Source of the DNA: Streptomyces ficellus
Lineage (GTDB): Bacteria; Actinomycetota; Actinomycetes; Streptomycetales; Streptomycetaceae
NCBI RefSeq assembly: GCF_009739905.1
Contig: NZ_CP034279.1
Coordinates: 3,658,001-3,722,000, forward strand
Reading direction: 5' to 3'
Length of the DNA: 64,000 bases
The notes beneath the pieces are model-generated. The model worked only from the letters and a program-made list of their open reading frames with translations, made no database searches and was not told the origin of the DNA. A program made the translations under genes and the position numbers. Shown here one piece after another: positions 52,688 through 61,890 of this stretch (its first letter is position 1; each line of letters starts with the position of its first letter).

Positions 52688-54091
52688 ATGTCAGACCGCT
52701 TCGACGTCGTCGTACTCGGAGCAGGCCCCGGCGGATACGTCGCCGCCATCCGCGCCGCCCAGCTGGGCAAGCGCGTCGCGGTGGTCGAGGAGAAGTACTG
52801 GGGCGGTGTCTGCCTGAACGTCGGCTGCATCCCCACCAAGGCACTGCTGCGCAACGCCGAACTCGCCCACCTCTTCACCCACGAGGCGAAGACCTACGGC
52901 ATCAAGGTCGACGGGGAGGTCTCCTTCGACTACGGCGAGGCGTTCCGGCGCAGCCGCACGGTCGCGGACGGCCGCGTCAAGGGCGTCCACTTCCTGATGA
53001 AGAAGAACAAGATCACCGAGTTCACGGGTCGCGGCACCTTCGTGGACGCCAACACGCTCGAGGTCGCGCTGTCCGACGGCGGTTCGACGACCGTCTCGTT
53101 CGACCACTGCATCATCGCGACCGGCGCGACGCCCAAGCTGCTGCCCGGCACGCGGCGCAGCGAGCGCGTCGTCACCTATGAGGAGCAGATCCTCGCGGGC
53201 GAGCTGCCGCGCTCGATCGTGATCGCCGGCGCCGGCGCGATCGGCATCGAGTTCGCGTACGTGCTGCACAACTACGGCGTGAAGGTCACCATCGTCGAGT
53301 TCCTCGACCGGATCGCGCCGCTGGAGGACAAGGACGTCTCGGCGGAGCTGGCGAAGCAGTACCGCAAGCTCGGCATCGACGTGCTGACCTCGACGCGCGT
53401 CGAGTCGATCGACGAGTCCGGTGAGCAGGTGAGGGTGGCCGTGACCGGCAAGGACGGCAAGCAGCAGGTGCTGGAGGCCGACAAGGTGCTCCAGGCGATC
53501 GGCTTCGCGCCGAACGTCGAGGGGTACGGCCTGGAGAACACCGGCGTGAAGCTCACCGAGCGCGGCGCGATCGACGTCGACGGACGGTCGCGGACGTCGG
53601 TGCCGCACATCTACGCGATCGGTGACGTGACCGCGAAGCTGATGCTCGCGCACACCGCCGAGGCGATGGGCGTGGTGGCCGCCGAGACGCTCGCGGGTGC
53701 CGAGACCATGGAGCTCGACTACCCGATGATCCCGCGCGCCACGTACTGCCAGCCGCAGATCGCCAGCTTCGGCTGGACGGAGGAGCAGGCGCGGGAGAAG
53801 GGCTTCGACGTCAAGGTCGCGAAGTTCCCCTTCATGGCGAACGGCAAGGCGCACGGGCTGGGTGACACGACCGGGTTCGTGAAGCTGATCAGCGACGCGA
53901 AGTACGGCGAGATCATCGGCGCGCACCTGATCGGGCCGGACGTCACGGAGCTGCTGCCGGAACTGACGCTGGCGCAGCAGTGGGACCTCACGGTGCACGA
54001 GGTGGCGCGGAACGTGCACGCGCACCCCACGCTGGGCGAGGCCGTCAAGGAGGCCGTGCACGGGCTCGCGGGCCACATGATCAACTTCTGA
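52688..54091 (+). CDS. lpdA: Dihydrolipoyl dehydrogenase (E3)
   Basis: 467 residues. It reoxidises the lipoamide of 2-oxoacid dehydrogenase complexes, passing electrons via FAD and a disulphide to NAD+. Visible are the FAD loop [18 protein letters not shown], the redox pair C42 and C47 in [13 protein letters not shown], the NAD loop [16 protein letters not shown], the second FAD segment IYAIGDVT, and the C-terminal base HAHPTLGEA. No E1 or E2 genes adjoin it, so it presumably serves complexes encoded elsewhere. Confidence 0.95.
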   Translation: MSDRFDVVVLGAGPGGYVAAIRAAQLGKRVAVVEEKYWGGVCLNVGCIPTKALLRNAELAHLFTHEAKTYGIKVDGEVSFDYGEAFRRSRTVADGRVKGVHFLMKKNKITEFTGRGTFVDANTLEVALSDGGSTTVSFDHCIIATGATPKLLPGTRRSERVVTYEEQILAGELPRSIVIAGAGAIGIEFAYVLHNYGVKVTIVEFLDRIAPLEDKDVSAELAKQYRKLGIDVLTSTRVESIDESGEQVRVAVTGKDGKQQVLEADKVLQAIGFAPNVEGYGLENTGVKLTERGAIDVDGRSRTSVPHIYAIGDVTAKLMLAHTAEAMGVVAAETLAGAETMELDYPMIPRATYCQPQIASFGWTEEQAREKGFDVKVAKFPFMANGKAHGLGDTTGFVKLISDAKYGEIIGAHLIGPDVTELLPELTLAQQWDLTVHEVARNVHAHPTLGEAVKEAVHGLAGHMINF

Positions 54092-54388
54092 GCGGTACGG
54101 CACGGAGCGGTACGGGCCGTGCGGCGCGGCGCACCGGTAATCCGGTGGCGCGGCGCCGTGCGTCCGGGGGACATTGGTGGGGCGGCGCTCGCACGGGGGA
54201 CGGCGCCGGGGGTGGCCGCTTCGAGCGCGCGTCTCGCGTACGCGCGGGCCGCCCCCGGCGCGGTGCGGCGCCGCGTCTTCGCGCGGGTGCGCCGCTGTGC
54301 CCACCCGTGCCGCCCCTGGCGGCACGATTGCCCACAGCGGCGGGCCGTTCGGCGGCACGATTGCCCACAGCGGCGGCGGGAGGGCGGG
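54092..54388. other. Intergenic region, lpdA to the Cof phosphatase
   Basis: 297 bp between convergent genes. An imperfect hairpin around 54124-54160 (GCGCACCGG TAAT CCGGTGGCGC) could terminate lpdA. A 33-bp-period direct repeat lies at 54318-54376. No gene is supported. Confidence 0.5.
54318..54376. repeat. Direct repeat near the Cof phosphatase stop
   Basis: GGCGGCACGATTGCCCACAG plus CGGCGG occurs twice, at 54318-54343 and 54351-54376 (26 bp identical, period 33). It ends 12 bp from the TAA stop of the minus-strand phosphatase. Confidence 0.8.
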
Positions 54389-55195
54389 TTACCCGCGCAG
54401 CAGGTCCTCCAGGACGACCGCGATGCCGTCCGATTCGTTGGAGGCCGTGATCTCGTGGGCGACGGCCTTGAGGTCGTCGTGGGCGTTGGCCATGGCGACG
54501 CCGTGCCGGGCCCAGGCGAACATGGGGATGTCGTTGGGCATGTCGCCGAACGCGATCGTGTCCGTCGCCCTGGCGCCCAGCCGGCGGGCGGCCAGGGACA
54601 GGCCCGTCGCCTTGCTGAGGCCGAGCGGCAGGATCTCCACGACACCGGCGCCCGCCATCACCACGTCCACGAGGCCGCCGACCGTCCGGCGGGCGGCCAG
54701 GGCGAGGGCGTCGTCGTCCAGTTCGGGGTGCTGGATGTAGACCTTGTTGAGCGGGGCGGACCACAGGTCGGCCGGGTCCTCGTAGGGGAGGTACGGCAGC
54801 GGGCCTTCCTGGACCCGGTAGCCGGGGCCGACCAGGACCTCGCCGTCGAGGCCGTCACGGCTGGCGGCCAGCGCCAGCGGGCCGACCTCGGCCTCCAGCT
54901 TGGACAGGGCGAGGCCCGCGAGCTGGCGGTCCAGGGTCACCGACGTCAGCAGCCGGTGCTCGCCCGCGTGGTAGACCTGCGCGCCCTGGCCGCAGACGGC
55001 GAGGCCGTCGTAGCCGAGGTCGTCGAGGATGTGGCGGGTCCAGGGGACGGCGCGGCCGGTGACGACGATGTGCGCGGCGCCCGCCGCCGTCGCGGCGGCG
55101 AGCGCGTCACGCGTGCGCTGCGAGACCGTCCCGTCGGCGCGCAGCAGCGTGCCGTCGAGGTCGGTCGCGATCAGCTTGTACGGGAACGGGGTCAC
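54389..55195 (-). CDS. Cof-type HAD phosphatase (copy 2)
   Basis: 268 residues from a GTG at 55195 that overlaps the serS stop (GTGA), so it is coupled to serS. HAD motifs are [29 protein letters not shown] and [13 protein letters not shown]; the Cof cap lies between. It resembles copy 1 at 39944 and is probably a paralog. The stop is TAA, uncommon in this genome. The link to serS is conserved in Streptomyces as I recall; a role in amino-acid or cofactor phosphate turnover is only a guess. Confidence 0.88.
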   Translation of the reverse strand: MTPFPYKLIATDLDGTLLRADGTVSQRTRDALAAATAAGAAHIVVTGRAVPWTRHILDDLGYDGLAVCGQGAQVYHAGEHRLLTSVTLDRQLAGLALSKLEAEVGPLALAASRDGLDGEVLVGPGYRVQEGPLPYLPYEDPADLWSAPLNKVYIQHPELDDDALALAARRTVGGLVDVVMAGAGVVEILPLGLSKATGLSLAARRLGARATDTIAFGDMPNDIPMFAWARHGVAMANAHDDLKAVAHEITASNESDGIAVVLEDLLRG

Positions 55196-56469
55196 TTGGC
55201 GACCGGCTCCAGGACTTCCCGGCCACCGAGGTACGGGCGCAGCACCGGCGGCACGTGCACCGAGCCGTCGGCCTGCTGGTGGTTCTCCAGGAGGGCGACG
55301 ATCGTGCGCGGCACCGCGCACAGCGTGCCGTTGAGGGTGGCGAGCGGCTGGACCTTCTTGCCGTCGCGCATCCGCACCGACAGCCGCCGCGCCTGGAAGC
55401 TGTCGCAGTTCGAGGCGGACGTCAGCTCGCGGTACTTGCCCTGCGTCGGGATCCAGGCCTCGCAGTCGTACTTGCGCGAGGCGGAGGCGCCCAGGTCACC
55501 GGTGGCCACGTCGATCACCTGGAACGGCAGCTCCAGGGACGTCAGCCACTGCTTCTCCCAGTCGAGCAGCCGCTTGTGCTCGGCCTCGGCGTCCTCGGGG
55601 GCCACGTACGAGAACATCTCCACCTTGTCGAACTGGTGGACCCGGAAGATGCCCCGGGTGTCCTTGCCGTACGTGCCGGCCTCGCGGCGGTAGCACGGTG
55701 AGAAGCCGGCGTAGCGCAGCGGCAGCTTGTCCGCGTCGAGGATCTCGTCCATGTGGTACGCGGCCAGCGGCACCTCGGACGTACCGACCAGGTAGTAGTC
55801 GTCCTTCTCCAGGTGGTACACGTTCTCGGCGGCCTGGCCGAGGAAGCCGGTGCCCTCCATGGCGCGCGGGCGGACCAGCGTGGGCGTCAGCATCGGGACG
55901 AACCCGGCCTCCGTCGCCTGGGCGATCGCGGCGTTGACCAGCGCGAGCTCCAGCAGCGCGCCGACGCCCGTCAGGTAGTAGAAGCGCGAGCCGGACACCT
56001 TGGCGGCGCGCTCGACGTCGATGGCGCCCAGCGCCTCGCCGAGTTCGAGGTGGTCCTTGGGCTCGAAGCCCTCGGCGCCGAAGTCACGGACGGTGCCGTG
56101 CGTCTCCAGGACGACGAAGTCCTCCTCGCCGCCCACCGGCACGTCGCCGTGGACGATGTTGCCGAGCCGCATCAGCAGCTGCTTGGTCTCCTCATCCGCC
56201 TCGTGCTGGGCGGCGTCGGCGGCCTTGACGTCGGTCTTCAGCTGCTCGGCCTTCCGCAGCAGCTCCGCGCGCTCCTCCGGGGAGGCCTTGGGGATCAGCT
56301 TGCCGAGCGCCTTCTGCTCGGAGCGGAGTTCGTCGAAGCGGACGCCGGACGACCTGCGCCGCTCATCGGCGGAGAGCAGGGCGTCGACGAGGCCGACGTC
56401 CTCTCCACGGGCGCGCTGGGAGGCGCGAACACGGTCGGGGTCCTCACGGAGCAGGCGAAGGTCAATCAC
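55192..56469 (-). CDS. serS: Seryl-tRNA synthetase
   Basis: 425 residues, the normal length. The N-terminal tRNA-binding coiled coil (about 30-105; [20 protein letters not shown]) is followed by a class II catalytic core with motif 2 ([24 protein letters not shown]) and motif 3 ([20 protein letters not shown]). It charges tRNA-Ser and tRNA-Sec. It starts at 56469 after a 600-bp region holding DnaA boxes. Confidence 0.97.
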   Translation of the reverse strand: MIDLRLLREDPDRVRASQRARGEDVGLVDALLSADERRRSSGVRFDELRSEQKALGKLIPKASPEERAELLRKAEQLKTDVKAADAAQHEADEETKQLLMRLGNIVHGDVPVGGEEDFVVLETHGTVRDFGAEGFEPKDHLELGEALGAIDVERAAKVSGSRFYYLTGVGALLELALVNAAIAQATEAGFVPMLTPTLVRPRAMEGTGFLGQAAENVYHLEKDDYYLVGTSEVPLAAYHMDEILDADKLPLRYAGFSPCYRREAGTYGKDTRGIFRVHQFDKVEMFSYVAPEDAEAEHKRLLDWEKQWLTSLELPFQVIDVATGDLGASASRKYDCEAWIPTQGKYRELTSASNCDSFQARRLSVRMRDGKKVQPLATLNGTLCAVPRTIVALLENHQQADGSVHVPPVLRPYLGGREVLEPVAK

Positions 56470-56585
56470 CCCACCAGGCTACCGGTGCGGGGTTGTGCCG
56501 ACCCAGCCGATATGCCGGGCGCGGTAAGCCGTGTCGCTTTGACCGTAATGCCGGAATTGCTCTTTGGAGGCGCTCCGGGAAAAGG

Positions 56586-56601
56586 GCCGGGAATTCCCGG
56601 C
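56586..56601. repeat. 16-bp perfect palindrome upstream of serS
   Basis: GCCGGGAATTCCCGGC, centred 124 bp before the serS start. An operator or a hairpin is possible. Confidence 0.5.
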
Positions 56602-56692
56602 ACCCACCGGCGCCCACCGGTGCCCGCCCCGGCGCCTGCCCCGGCACCCGTCCCGGCGCCGGTCCGGCACCGGCCCCGGTGTCGGGACGGTG

Positions 56693-56731
56693 TTGTCCAC
56701 AGGGGCCTCGTCGCCTCCGGGGTTATCCACA
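56693..56731 (+). promoter_or_regulatory. Pair of DnaA boxes upstream of serS
   Basis: TTGTCCACA at 56693-56701 and TTATCCACA at 56723-56731, same strand, 30 bp apart. Confidence 0.5.
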
Positions 56732-56990
56732 GGCTGTGCGCTTCTCTTGTGGATCGTGGAATTGATCATTCCGAATGCCGAATCATCACCCTGGATTCCC
56801 CGGCCAAACCCGGAGCACACGCTCTTTCGGGTGGGAAATTCTCGCTCCAAAGAGTTGTTCGGCGGAATTGAGGTGACATCGAGGTGACGTGGCCGTGCTG
56901 CCGCACTCGACCCCACATGGGGTGACGGTGGTGATATGTCGACCCTGTCCGGTTGTGTTGTCGACTTGTCCCCAGGTCGAGAAGCCGCCC

Positions 56991-56999
56991 TGTGGATAA
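56991..56999 (-). promoter_or_regulatory. Third DnaA box between serS and pheA
   Basis: TTATCCACA on the minus strand, 260 bp from the preceding pair. Confidence 0.4.
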
Positions 57000-57030
57000 C
57001 TCGCACGCCACTGTGGATGCCGCCGACCGG

Positions 57031-57079
57031 TCAGGCGCGACGGGTCAGGCACGACGGATCAGGCCCGGCGGCTCAGGCC
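57031..57079. repeat. 14-bp tandem array ending on the pheA stop codon
   Basis: Units beginning TCAGGC start at 57031, 57045, 57059 and 57073, an exact 14-bp period. The fourth unit is the pheA stop (TCA, minus strand) and the codons before it. Confidence 0.85.
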
Positions 57080-58008
57080 CGGCCGTCCTGGCAGCGGGCC
57101 AGCCAGTCGGACGCCGCCGTGAAGGATTCGTCCGACGTCCCCGGCCGCAGCGCCGTCACGTCGTCGGCCGTCGCACCCGCCCTCGGGTACGAGCCGAGGA
57201 ACCGGACGTTCGCGCAGATCCGCTTCAGGCCCATCAGCGCCTCGCCGACCCGCCGGTCCGCGATGTGGCCCTCGGCGTCGATCGCGAAGCAGTAGTTGCC
57301 GATCCCCGCGCCCGTCGGCCGGGACTGGAGCAGCATCAGGTTCACCCCGCGCGCCGCGAACTCCTGGAGCAGCTCCAGCAGCGCACCCGGATGGTCCTCG
57401 CGCTGCCAGATGACCACCGACGTCTTGTCCGCCCCCGTCGGTGCGGCCGGCCGCGCCGGGCGGCCCACCAGCACGAACCGCGTCTCCGCGTTCTCCGCGT
57501 CGTGGATCTCGGTGACCAGCGCCTCCAGGCCGTACGTCACCGCCGCGAACTCGCCCGCGAACGCCGCGTCGTAACGGCCCTCCTGCACCAGCCGCGCACC
57601 GTCCGCGTTGGAGGCGGCCGACTCCCACACCGCCTCGGGCAGGTTCGCCCGCAGCCAGTTGCGCACCTGCGGCTGGGCCACCGGGTGGCCCGTGACCGTC
57701 TTGACGTCCGACAGCTTGGTGCCCGGCCGCACCAGCAGCGCGAACGCGATCGGCAGCAGCACCTCGCGGTAGATCATCAGCGGCCGGCCGGACGCCAGCT
57801 CGTCGAGGGTCGCCGTCACACCGCCCTCCACCGAGTTCTCGATCGGTACGAGCGCGGCGGCGGCCTCACCGTTGCGCACGGCGTCCAGCGCCGCGGGCAC
57901 GGAGACCATCGGCACCAGCTCCCGCGTGGCGGCTTCGGGGAGCGTACGCAGGGCGGCCTCCGTGAAGGTGCCCTCGGGACCGAGATATGTGAAGCGAGTG
58001 GCCGACAT
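57073..58008 (-). CDS. pheA: Prephenate dehydratase
   Basis: 311 residues from the ATG at 58008, preceded by AGGGTGACCGGT. The catalytic PDT domain spans about 1-185: FTYLGPEGTFTEAAL, VPIENSVEGGVTATLDEL and YDAAFAGEFAAVTYGLE. The regulatory ACT domain follows (about 200-275; REDHPGALLELLQEFAARGVN with LMLLQSRP), which normally binds phenylalanine for feedback control. It makes phenylpyruvate for phenylalanine synthesis. The protein is monofunctional, without chorismate mutase. Confidence 0.95.
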   Translation of the reverse strand: MSATRFTYLGPEGTFTEAALRTLPEAATRELVPMVSVPAALDAVRNGEAAAALVPIENSVEGGVTATLDELASGRPLMIYREVLLPIAFALLVRPGTKLSDVKTVTGHPVAQPQVRNWLRANLPEAVWESAASNADGARLVQEGRYDAAFAGEFAAVTYGLEALVTEIHDAENAETRFVLVGRPARPAAPTGADKTSVVIWQREDHPGALLELLQEFAARGVNLMLLQSRPTGAGIGNYCFAIDAEGHIADRRVGEALMGLKRICANVRFLGSYPRAGATADDVTALRPGTSDESFTAASDWLARCQDGRA

Positions 58009-58147
58009 ACCGGTCACCCTAATGCGCCACGTCCGCCCATGGCCCCGCCTCCCGACAACCACCGGCTTGACCTTCGGCCCTGCGCCGCTCCCGGCCGCCC
58101 GCCGAGCCTGGCCCCTGCCGCCCCCGCGCAACCCCGCCCCTCCGGGG

Positions 58148-59395
58148 TCACGCCTCCAGCAGCCGCTGTCCCACGTACTCGCCCTCGCCCGGCCCGCCCG
58201 GCACCGCGAACAGGGCGCTGGCCTCGTGCCGGATGAACGGCGACAGCGCGTCCCCCCGGTCCAGCTTCCGCTGCACCGGCACGAAGCCGCGGTGCGGGTC
58301 GGCCTGCCAGGCGATGAACAGCAGCCCCGCGTCCGGCGTTCCGTCCGCCGCGATCCCGTCGTGGTACGAGAACGGGCGCCGCAGCATCGCCGCCCCGCCG
58401 TTCTGCTCCGGCGCCGAGATCCGGGCGTGCGCGTTGTCGGGGACGACGAGCTTCCCGTCCGGCCCCGTCCGGTCCAGGTCGATCGCCGACGTCTCACCGC
58501 CGCCCGTCAGCGGCGCGCCGTCCGACTTGCGGCGGCCGATGACCCGCTCCTGCTGCTTCAGCGGCAGCTTCTCCCAGTCGTCCAGCAGCATCCGGATGCG
58601 GCGGACGACCGCGTACGAACCGCCGGCCATCCACGGCTGTTCACCGCCGGCCGCCACGAAGATCCGCTCGTCGAAGTCGGGTTCGGACGGCTTCGGATTG
58701 CGCGAGCCGTCGACCTGGCCCATCAGGTTGCGGGCCGTCATCGGCCGCGCGGTGGCGCCCGGCGAGCGGTTGAAGCCGTTCATCTGCCAGCGCGGCCGGG
58801 CGGCGGCGCCCGCCTCCTTCTGCACGGCGCGCAGCGCGTGGAAGGCGACGAGCGCGTCATCGGCGCCGATCTGCACCCACAGGTCACCGCCCGACCGCCG
58901 CGGGTCCAGCCGGTCGGACGAGAAGGCGGGCAGCGGGTCCAGCTCCCCGGGCCGCCGTGCCACCAGTCCCGTCCGGTCGAAGAACGAGGCACCGAAGCCG
59001 AATGTGACGGTCAGGGACGAGGGCCCCGCGTCCAGCGCGACCCCGGTGTCCCCGTCGCCCACCGGCTCGCCCGCCATCAGGGCCGCCGCCACCGTGGACC
59101 AGCGGCGCATCAGGGCGATGGCCTCCTTGCGTCCGGCGCCCGGCGCCAGGTCGAAGGCCATCAGGTGGCCGCGCGCCTGCAACGGTTGGAGGATGCCCGC
59201 CTGGTGGGCGCCGTGGAAGGGCACGGTGTTCCGGCCGACGCTCGCCAGCGCCGTCCCGGCCGGCTCGGCCGGCCCGGCGGTGGCCGCGTACGCCGCGGCG
59301 CCCCCGGCCGCGCCCAGTGCCAGCCCGGTCGCGCCGGCCGCGCCGACGGTTCCGAGCAGTCTGCGCCGGGAGATGTCGAGGTTCTCGGTGCTCAC
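58148..59395 (-). CDS. dtpA: Tat-exported DyP-type haem peroxidase (DtpA/EfeB-like)
   Basis: 415 residues from a GTG at 59395. A twin-arginine signal ISRRRLLGTVG is followed by a hydrophobic Ala/Gly stretch. DyP features are GQVDG at 226-230 with the distal aspartate D229, the likely proximal haem ligand H323 in NAHARISAPE, and R369. In S. lividans the matching gene is dtpA, whose product works with the copper oxidase GlxA in hyphal tip morphogenesis and depends on the copper chaperones encoded upstream (known). It is the last gene of the copper operon, 2 bp after copCD. Confidence 0.93.
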   Translation of the reverse strand: MSTENLDISRRRLLGTVGAAGATGLALGAAGGAAAYAATAGPAEPAGTALASVGRNTVPFHGAHQAGILQPLQARGHLMAFDLAPGAGRKEAIALMRRWSTVAAALMAGEPVGDGDTGVALDAGPSSLTVTFGFGASFFDRTGLVARRPGELDPLPAFSSDRLDPRRSGGDLWVQIGADDALVAFHALRAVQKEAGAAARPRWQMNGFNRSPGATARPMTARNLMGQVDGSRNPKPSEPDFDERIFVAAGGEQPWMAGGSYAVVRRIRMLLDDWEKLPLKQQERVIGRRKSDGAPLTGGGETSAIDLDRTGPDGKLVVPDNAHARISAPEQNGGAAMLRRPFSYHDGIAADGTPDAGLLFIAWQADPHRGFVPVQRKLDRGDALSPFIRHEASALFAVPGGPGEGEYVGQRLLEA

Positions 59396-59397
59396 GT

Positions 59398-61374
59398 TCA
59401 GCCGATCTTCACGTTCTTGTCGATGGTGGTCTGGTCGATGTCGGACGTCCGGACGGTCACCTGGAGCGTCCACTCGCCCGGCATCGGGAGCTGCGTGCGG
59501 GCCGACGACCAGTGTCCGGCCGTGACCCGGTCCGGTGTGACGGGCAGCGGCCCGATCTGCTGGGACTCCAGGGTGAAGGACACCTTCAGCTCGGGCACGT
59601 CCATGGGCTTGCCGTTCGCCCCGGTCACGAACACGTGCATCGCGTTCCTGCCGGAGCGGCCCGGGTCGAGGGTGAGCCGCACCGTCCCCTTGCCGTTCAC
59701 GGCGCCACCGGTGTCGAAGGGCATGGTCAGGTCGAGCGGCCGGTCCGGCACGGCGGCCTGGGCCGCGGATGCCTGCGTACGGCCCGCCTCCTCCTCGGTA
59801 CGCCCCGGTTCGGTCGTCGTCAGCACGGTCGTCACGGCCAGCAGCACCACCGCCACGCCCGCCTCGGCGAGCACCGACCGGCGCAGCCCGGCCCGCCCGG
59901 GGTCGGCGTCGCGGGCGCGCCTGGCGCGGGCGGTGGCGAGGGCGGCCCGCTGGCGGGCGAGCTGCGCGGCGCGCTCCCGCGGTACGCCGGCGGGCACGGT
60001 CACCGGCTCGCCGGCACCCCCGTCCCCGTCCCCGTCCCCGTCCCCGTCCCCCGGCTCCTCCGCCGACGCACCCCCGTCCCCGTCCACGTCCGTGGCCGTC
60101 TCCCGATCCCGGTCCCCGTCCACGTCCACGACCGTGGCCGTCTCCGCCAGTCGGGCCGTCCACCTCCGCGATATCCACGCCACCCCGACCAGGACGGCGA
60201 CCAGCGCCAGCTTCAGCAGCAGCAGCCGGCCGTAGGCCGTGCCGGTCAGCGCCGACCAGGAGCCGACCTGTCGCCACGACTGGTAGACGCCGGTCACGGC
60301 CAGCACGACCACCGAGCCGAACGCGACGCGGGAGAAGCGGCGTACCGCCGTCCCCTCGATCGACGGCTCCTTGCGCAGCGCCACCAGCAGTGCGGCCAGA
60401 CCGCCCAGCCAGGCGGCCATCGCCAGCAGGTGCAGGATGTCGACGGGCATCGCGAGGCCCGGCTGGAGGCCGGCCGAGGCGTGCTCGGACAGGGCCCAGG
60501 TGGCGGCGATGCCGGCCGCGACGACCGTGCCGCCGATCGCGAGCCCGAAGGTCAGGTCCTTCTTCTCGCTCTCGTCCTCCCGCCTGGTGTAGGCGCCGAA
60601 GAGCACGGCGACGAACAGCGCGGCCGCGCCCAGCAGCAGCAGACGCGAGACGAGGGCGGCACCGGTCTTGGTCTCCAGGACCGCGCCGAGCGAGTCGAGT
60701 CCGAACGCGGCCCCGGTGTACGGCGCCCGGAGCAGCAGCAGGGCGAGCGTCGCCGCCGTCAGCAGCACCCACCCGCGCACCACCAGCCGTTGCAGCGGCC
60801 GGACCGCCGCCCCGCGCGGCCAGCAGGCCAGGACGAAGGCGGCGCCACCCGCCAGCAGGACGTACCCGGCGTAGGAGAGGTAGCGGGCGATCCCGTACAG
60901 CACGCCGACCGGACCGCCGCCCGTCTCCTCCTTCGGCAGCGCGACGACCGTCCGGGACGGCGCCCCGACCGAGAAGGTGAACGCCCCGGAGATCGGGTGG
61001 CTGTCGGCGGAGACGGCCCGCCAGGCGACGGTGTACGTGCCCTTGGGGAGCCCGGCGTGGAGGTCGACGCCGTACTTGACGACCGCGCCGGCGCACAGGT
61101 CGCGCAGCTCGCCCGTGTCGGCGCGCTTGCCGCTGGGTTCGAGGACGCGGATCGCGTCCTCGCCCATGGCGACCTGCTCGGAGAAGGTGAGGGTGACACC
61201 CGTGGGGGCGGAGTCGAGCACCGCCCCGTCCTTCGGGTCGCTGCCGGTCAGCGCGGCGTGCGCGCTCGCCGTGCCGGAGAGCACGGTGCCGAGGAGCGCC
61301 GCGGTGGCCAGCGCGGTGACCAGCAGCAGCCGCAGTGCGTGAGCGGTCCCGAAGCGCGGGGCGGTGGCCGTCAT
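59398..61374 (-). CDS. CopC-CopD fusion copper transport protein
   Basis: 658 residues. A signal peptide is followed by a CopC domain beginning at the mature HAAL (H39), the N-terminal histidine used as a Cu(II) ligand; DSHPISGAF supplies another. The CopD part has about eight helices (from about residue 155 to 400), then a charged Asp/Gly/Arg linker with a DGDG repeat, another helix and a C-terminal beta domain. It likely carries copper across or at the membrane. It matches the CopCD-like gene of the S. lividans dtpA cluster. Confidence 0.9.
   Translation of the reverse strand: MTATAPRFGTAHALRLLLVTALATAALLGTVLSGTASAHAALTGSDPKDGAVLDSAPTGVTLTFSEQVAMGEDAIRVLEPSGKRADTGELRDLCAGAVVKYGVDLHAGLPKGTYTVAWRAVSADSHPISGAFTFSVGAPSRTVVALPKEETGGGPVGVLYGIARYLSYAGYVLLAGGAAFVLACWPRGAAVRPLQRLVVRGWVLLTAATLALLLLRAPYTGAAFGLDSLGAVLETKTGAALVSRLLLLGAAALFVAVLFGAYTRREDESEKKDLTFGLAIGGTVVAAGIAATWALSEHASAGLQPGLAMPVDILHLLAMAAWLGGLAALLVALRKEPSIEGTAVRRFSRVAFGSVVVLAVTGVYQSWRQVGSWSALTGTAYGRLLLLKLALVAVLVGVAWISRRWTARLAETATVVDVDGDRDRETATDVDGDGGASAEEPGDGDGDGDGDGGAGEPVTVPAGVPRERAAQLARQRAALATARARRARDADPGRAGLRRSVLAEAGVAVVLLAVTTVLTTTEPGRTEEEAGRTQASAAQAAVPDRPLDLTMPFDTGGAVNGKGTVRLTLDPGRSGRNAMHVFVTGANGKPMDVPELKVSFTLESQQIGPLPVTPDRVTAGHWSSARTQLPMPGEWTLQVTVRTSDIDQTTIDKNVKIG
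60019..60050. repeat. In-frame CCGTCC microsatellite in copCD
   Basis: Five or more tandem copies of a 6-bp unit (coding GD-GD on the minus strand) in the linker of the CopCD protein; related DVDGDGD units occur further on. Confidence 0.8.
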
Positions 61375-61395
61375 GTGTGTCAGTCCCCCAACTGC

Positions 61396-61890
61396 CTAGT
61401 GCTTCGCCGGATTGTGCGTGGCGGCCTCCACGGGGAGGTCTACCTCGATCGGGTCCGACTTCTCGAAGTGCAGCTCTATCCGCACCTTGTCGCCCTGCTT
61501 CGGCTGCTTCTTGATCCCCATGAACATGATGTGGCTGCCGCCGCGTTCGAGCTTCAGCTCACCGTTGGCAGGGATGTCGAAGGACTTCACCTGCCGCATC
61601 TTCTGGTCCTTCGTCTCGTGGATCTGGACGTCGTCGGAGAGCGGGCTGGTGACGGAGGTGAGCTTGTCCGCCGCGTCACCGGTGTTGGTGACGGTCATGA
61701 AGCCGCCCGCCATGTCGCCCACCGGCTGCGGCATGAAGGCCCCGCCGACCTTCAGCTCCGGTTCGGCGGCGGATCCGGAGTCGGAGTCGCCGGAGGAGCA
61801 CCCGCCGAGCGCCATGGTCCCGGCGAGGGCCACGGCGGCGGACAGGGCGGTGAGGGTGGTGCGGGTGTGGCGGGTGGTGCGGCGGGTCAC
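61396..61890 (-). CDS. ecuC: Periplasmic-type copper chaperone PCu(A)C (ECuC)
   Basis: 164 residues; a GTG start overlapping the sco stop (GTGA), so the two are coupled. A lipoprotein signal ends in the lipobox LGGC at C31. The copper-site motif H91-x6-M98 ... H120-I-M122 is seen in IHETKDQKMRQ and GGSHIMFM. ECuC binds Cu(I) outside the membrane and passes it to Sco in S. lividans (known). Confidence 0.93.
   Translation of the reverse strand: MTRRTTRHTRTTLTALSAAVALAGTMALGGCSSGDSDSGSAAEPELKVGGAFMPQPVGDMAGGFMTVTNTGDAADKLTSVTSPLSDDVQIHETKDQKMRQVKSFDIPANGELKLERGGSHIMFMGIKKQPKQGDKVRIELHFEKSDPIEVDLPVEAATHNPAKH

Larger units (their letters stand above)
56470..57072. other. Long intergenic region upstream of serS
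   Basis: 603 bp. It holds a 16-bp palindrome GCCGGGAATTCCCGGC (56586-56601), a Pro/Ala-coding-like low-complexity stretch, three DnaA boxes (56693, 56723, 56991) and the 14-bp repeat array at its right end. Small open frames here lack codon bias and ribosome sites. Confidence 0.5.

Noticed and set aside
56479..57006. Open frame of 175 codons in the serS-pheA gap
   Set aside because: No codon-position G/C bias, no ribosome site, and it crosses the DnaA boxes and repeats.
58148..61096. 982-codon frame fusing dtpA with upstream sequence
   Set aside because: Upstream of the GTG at 59395 the frame is an out-of-frame reading of copCD; dtpA has its own start and Tat signal.
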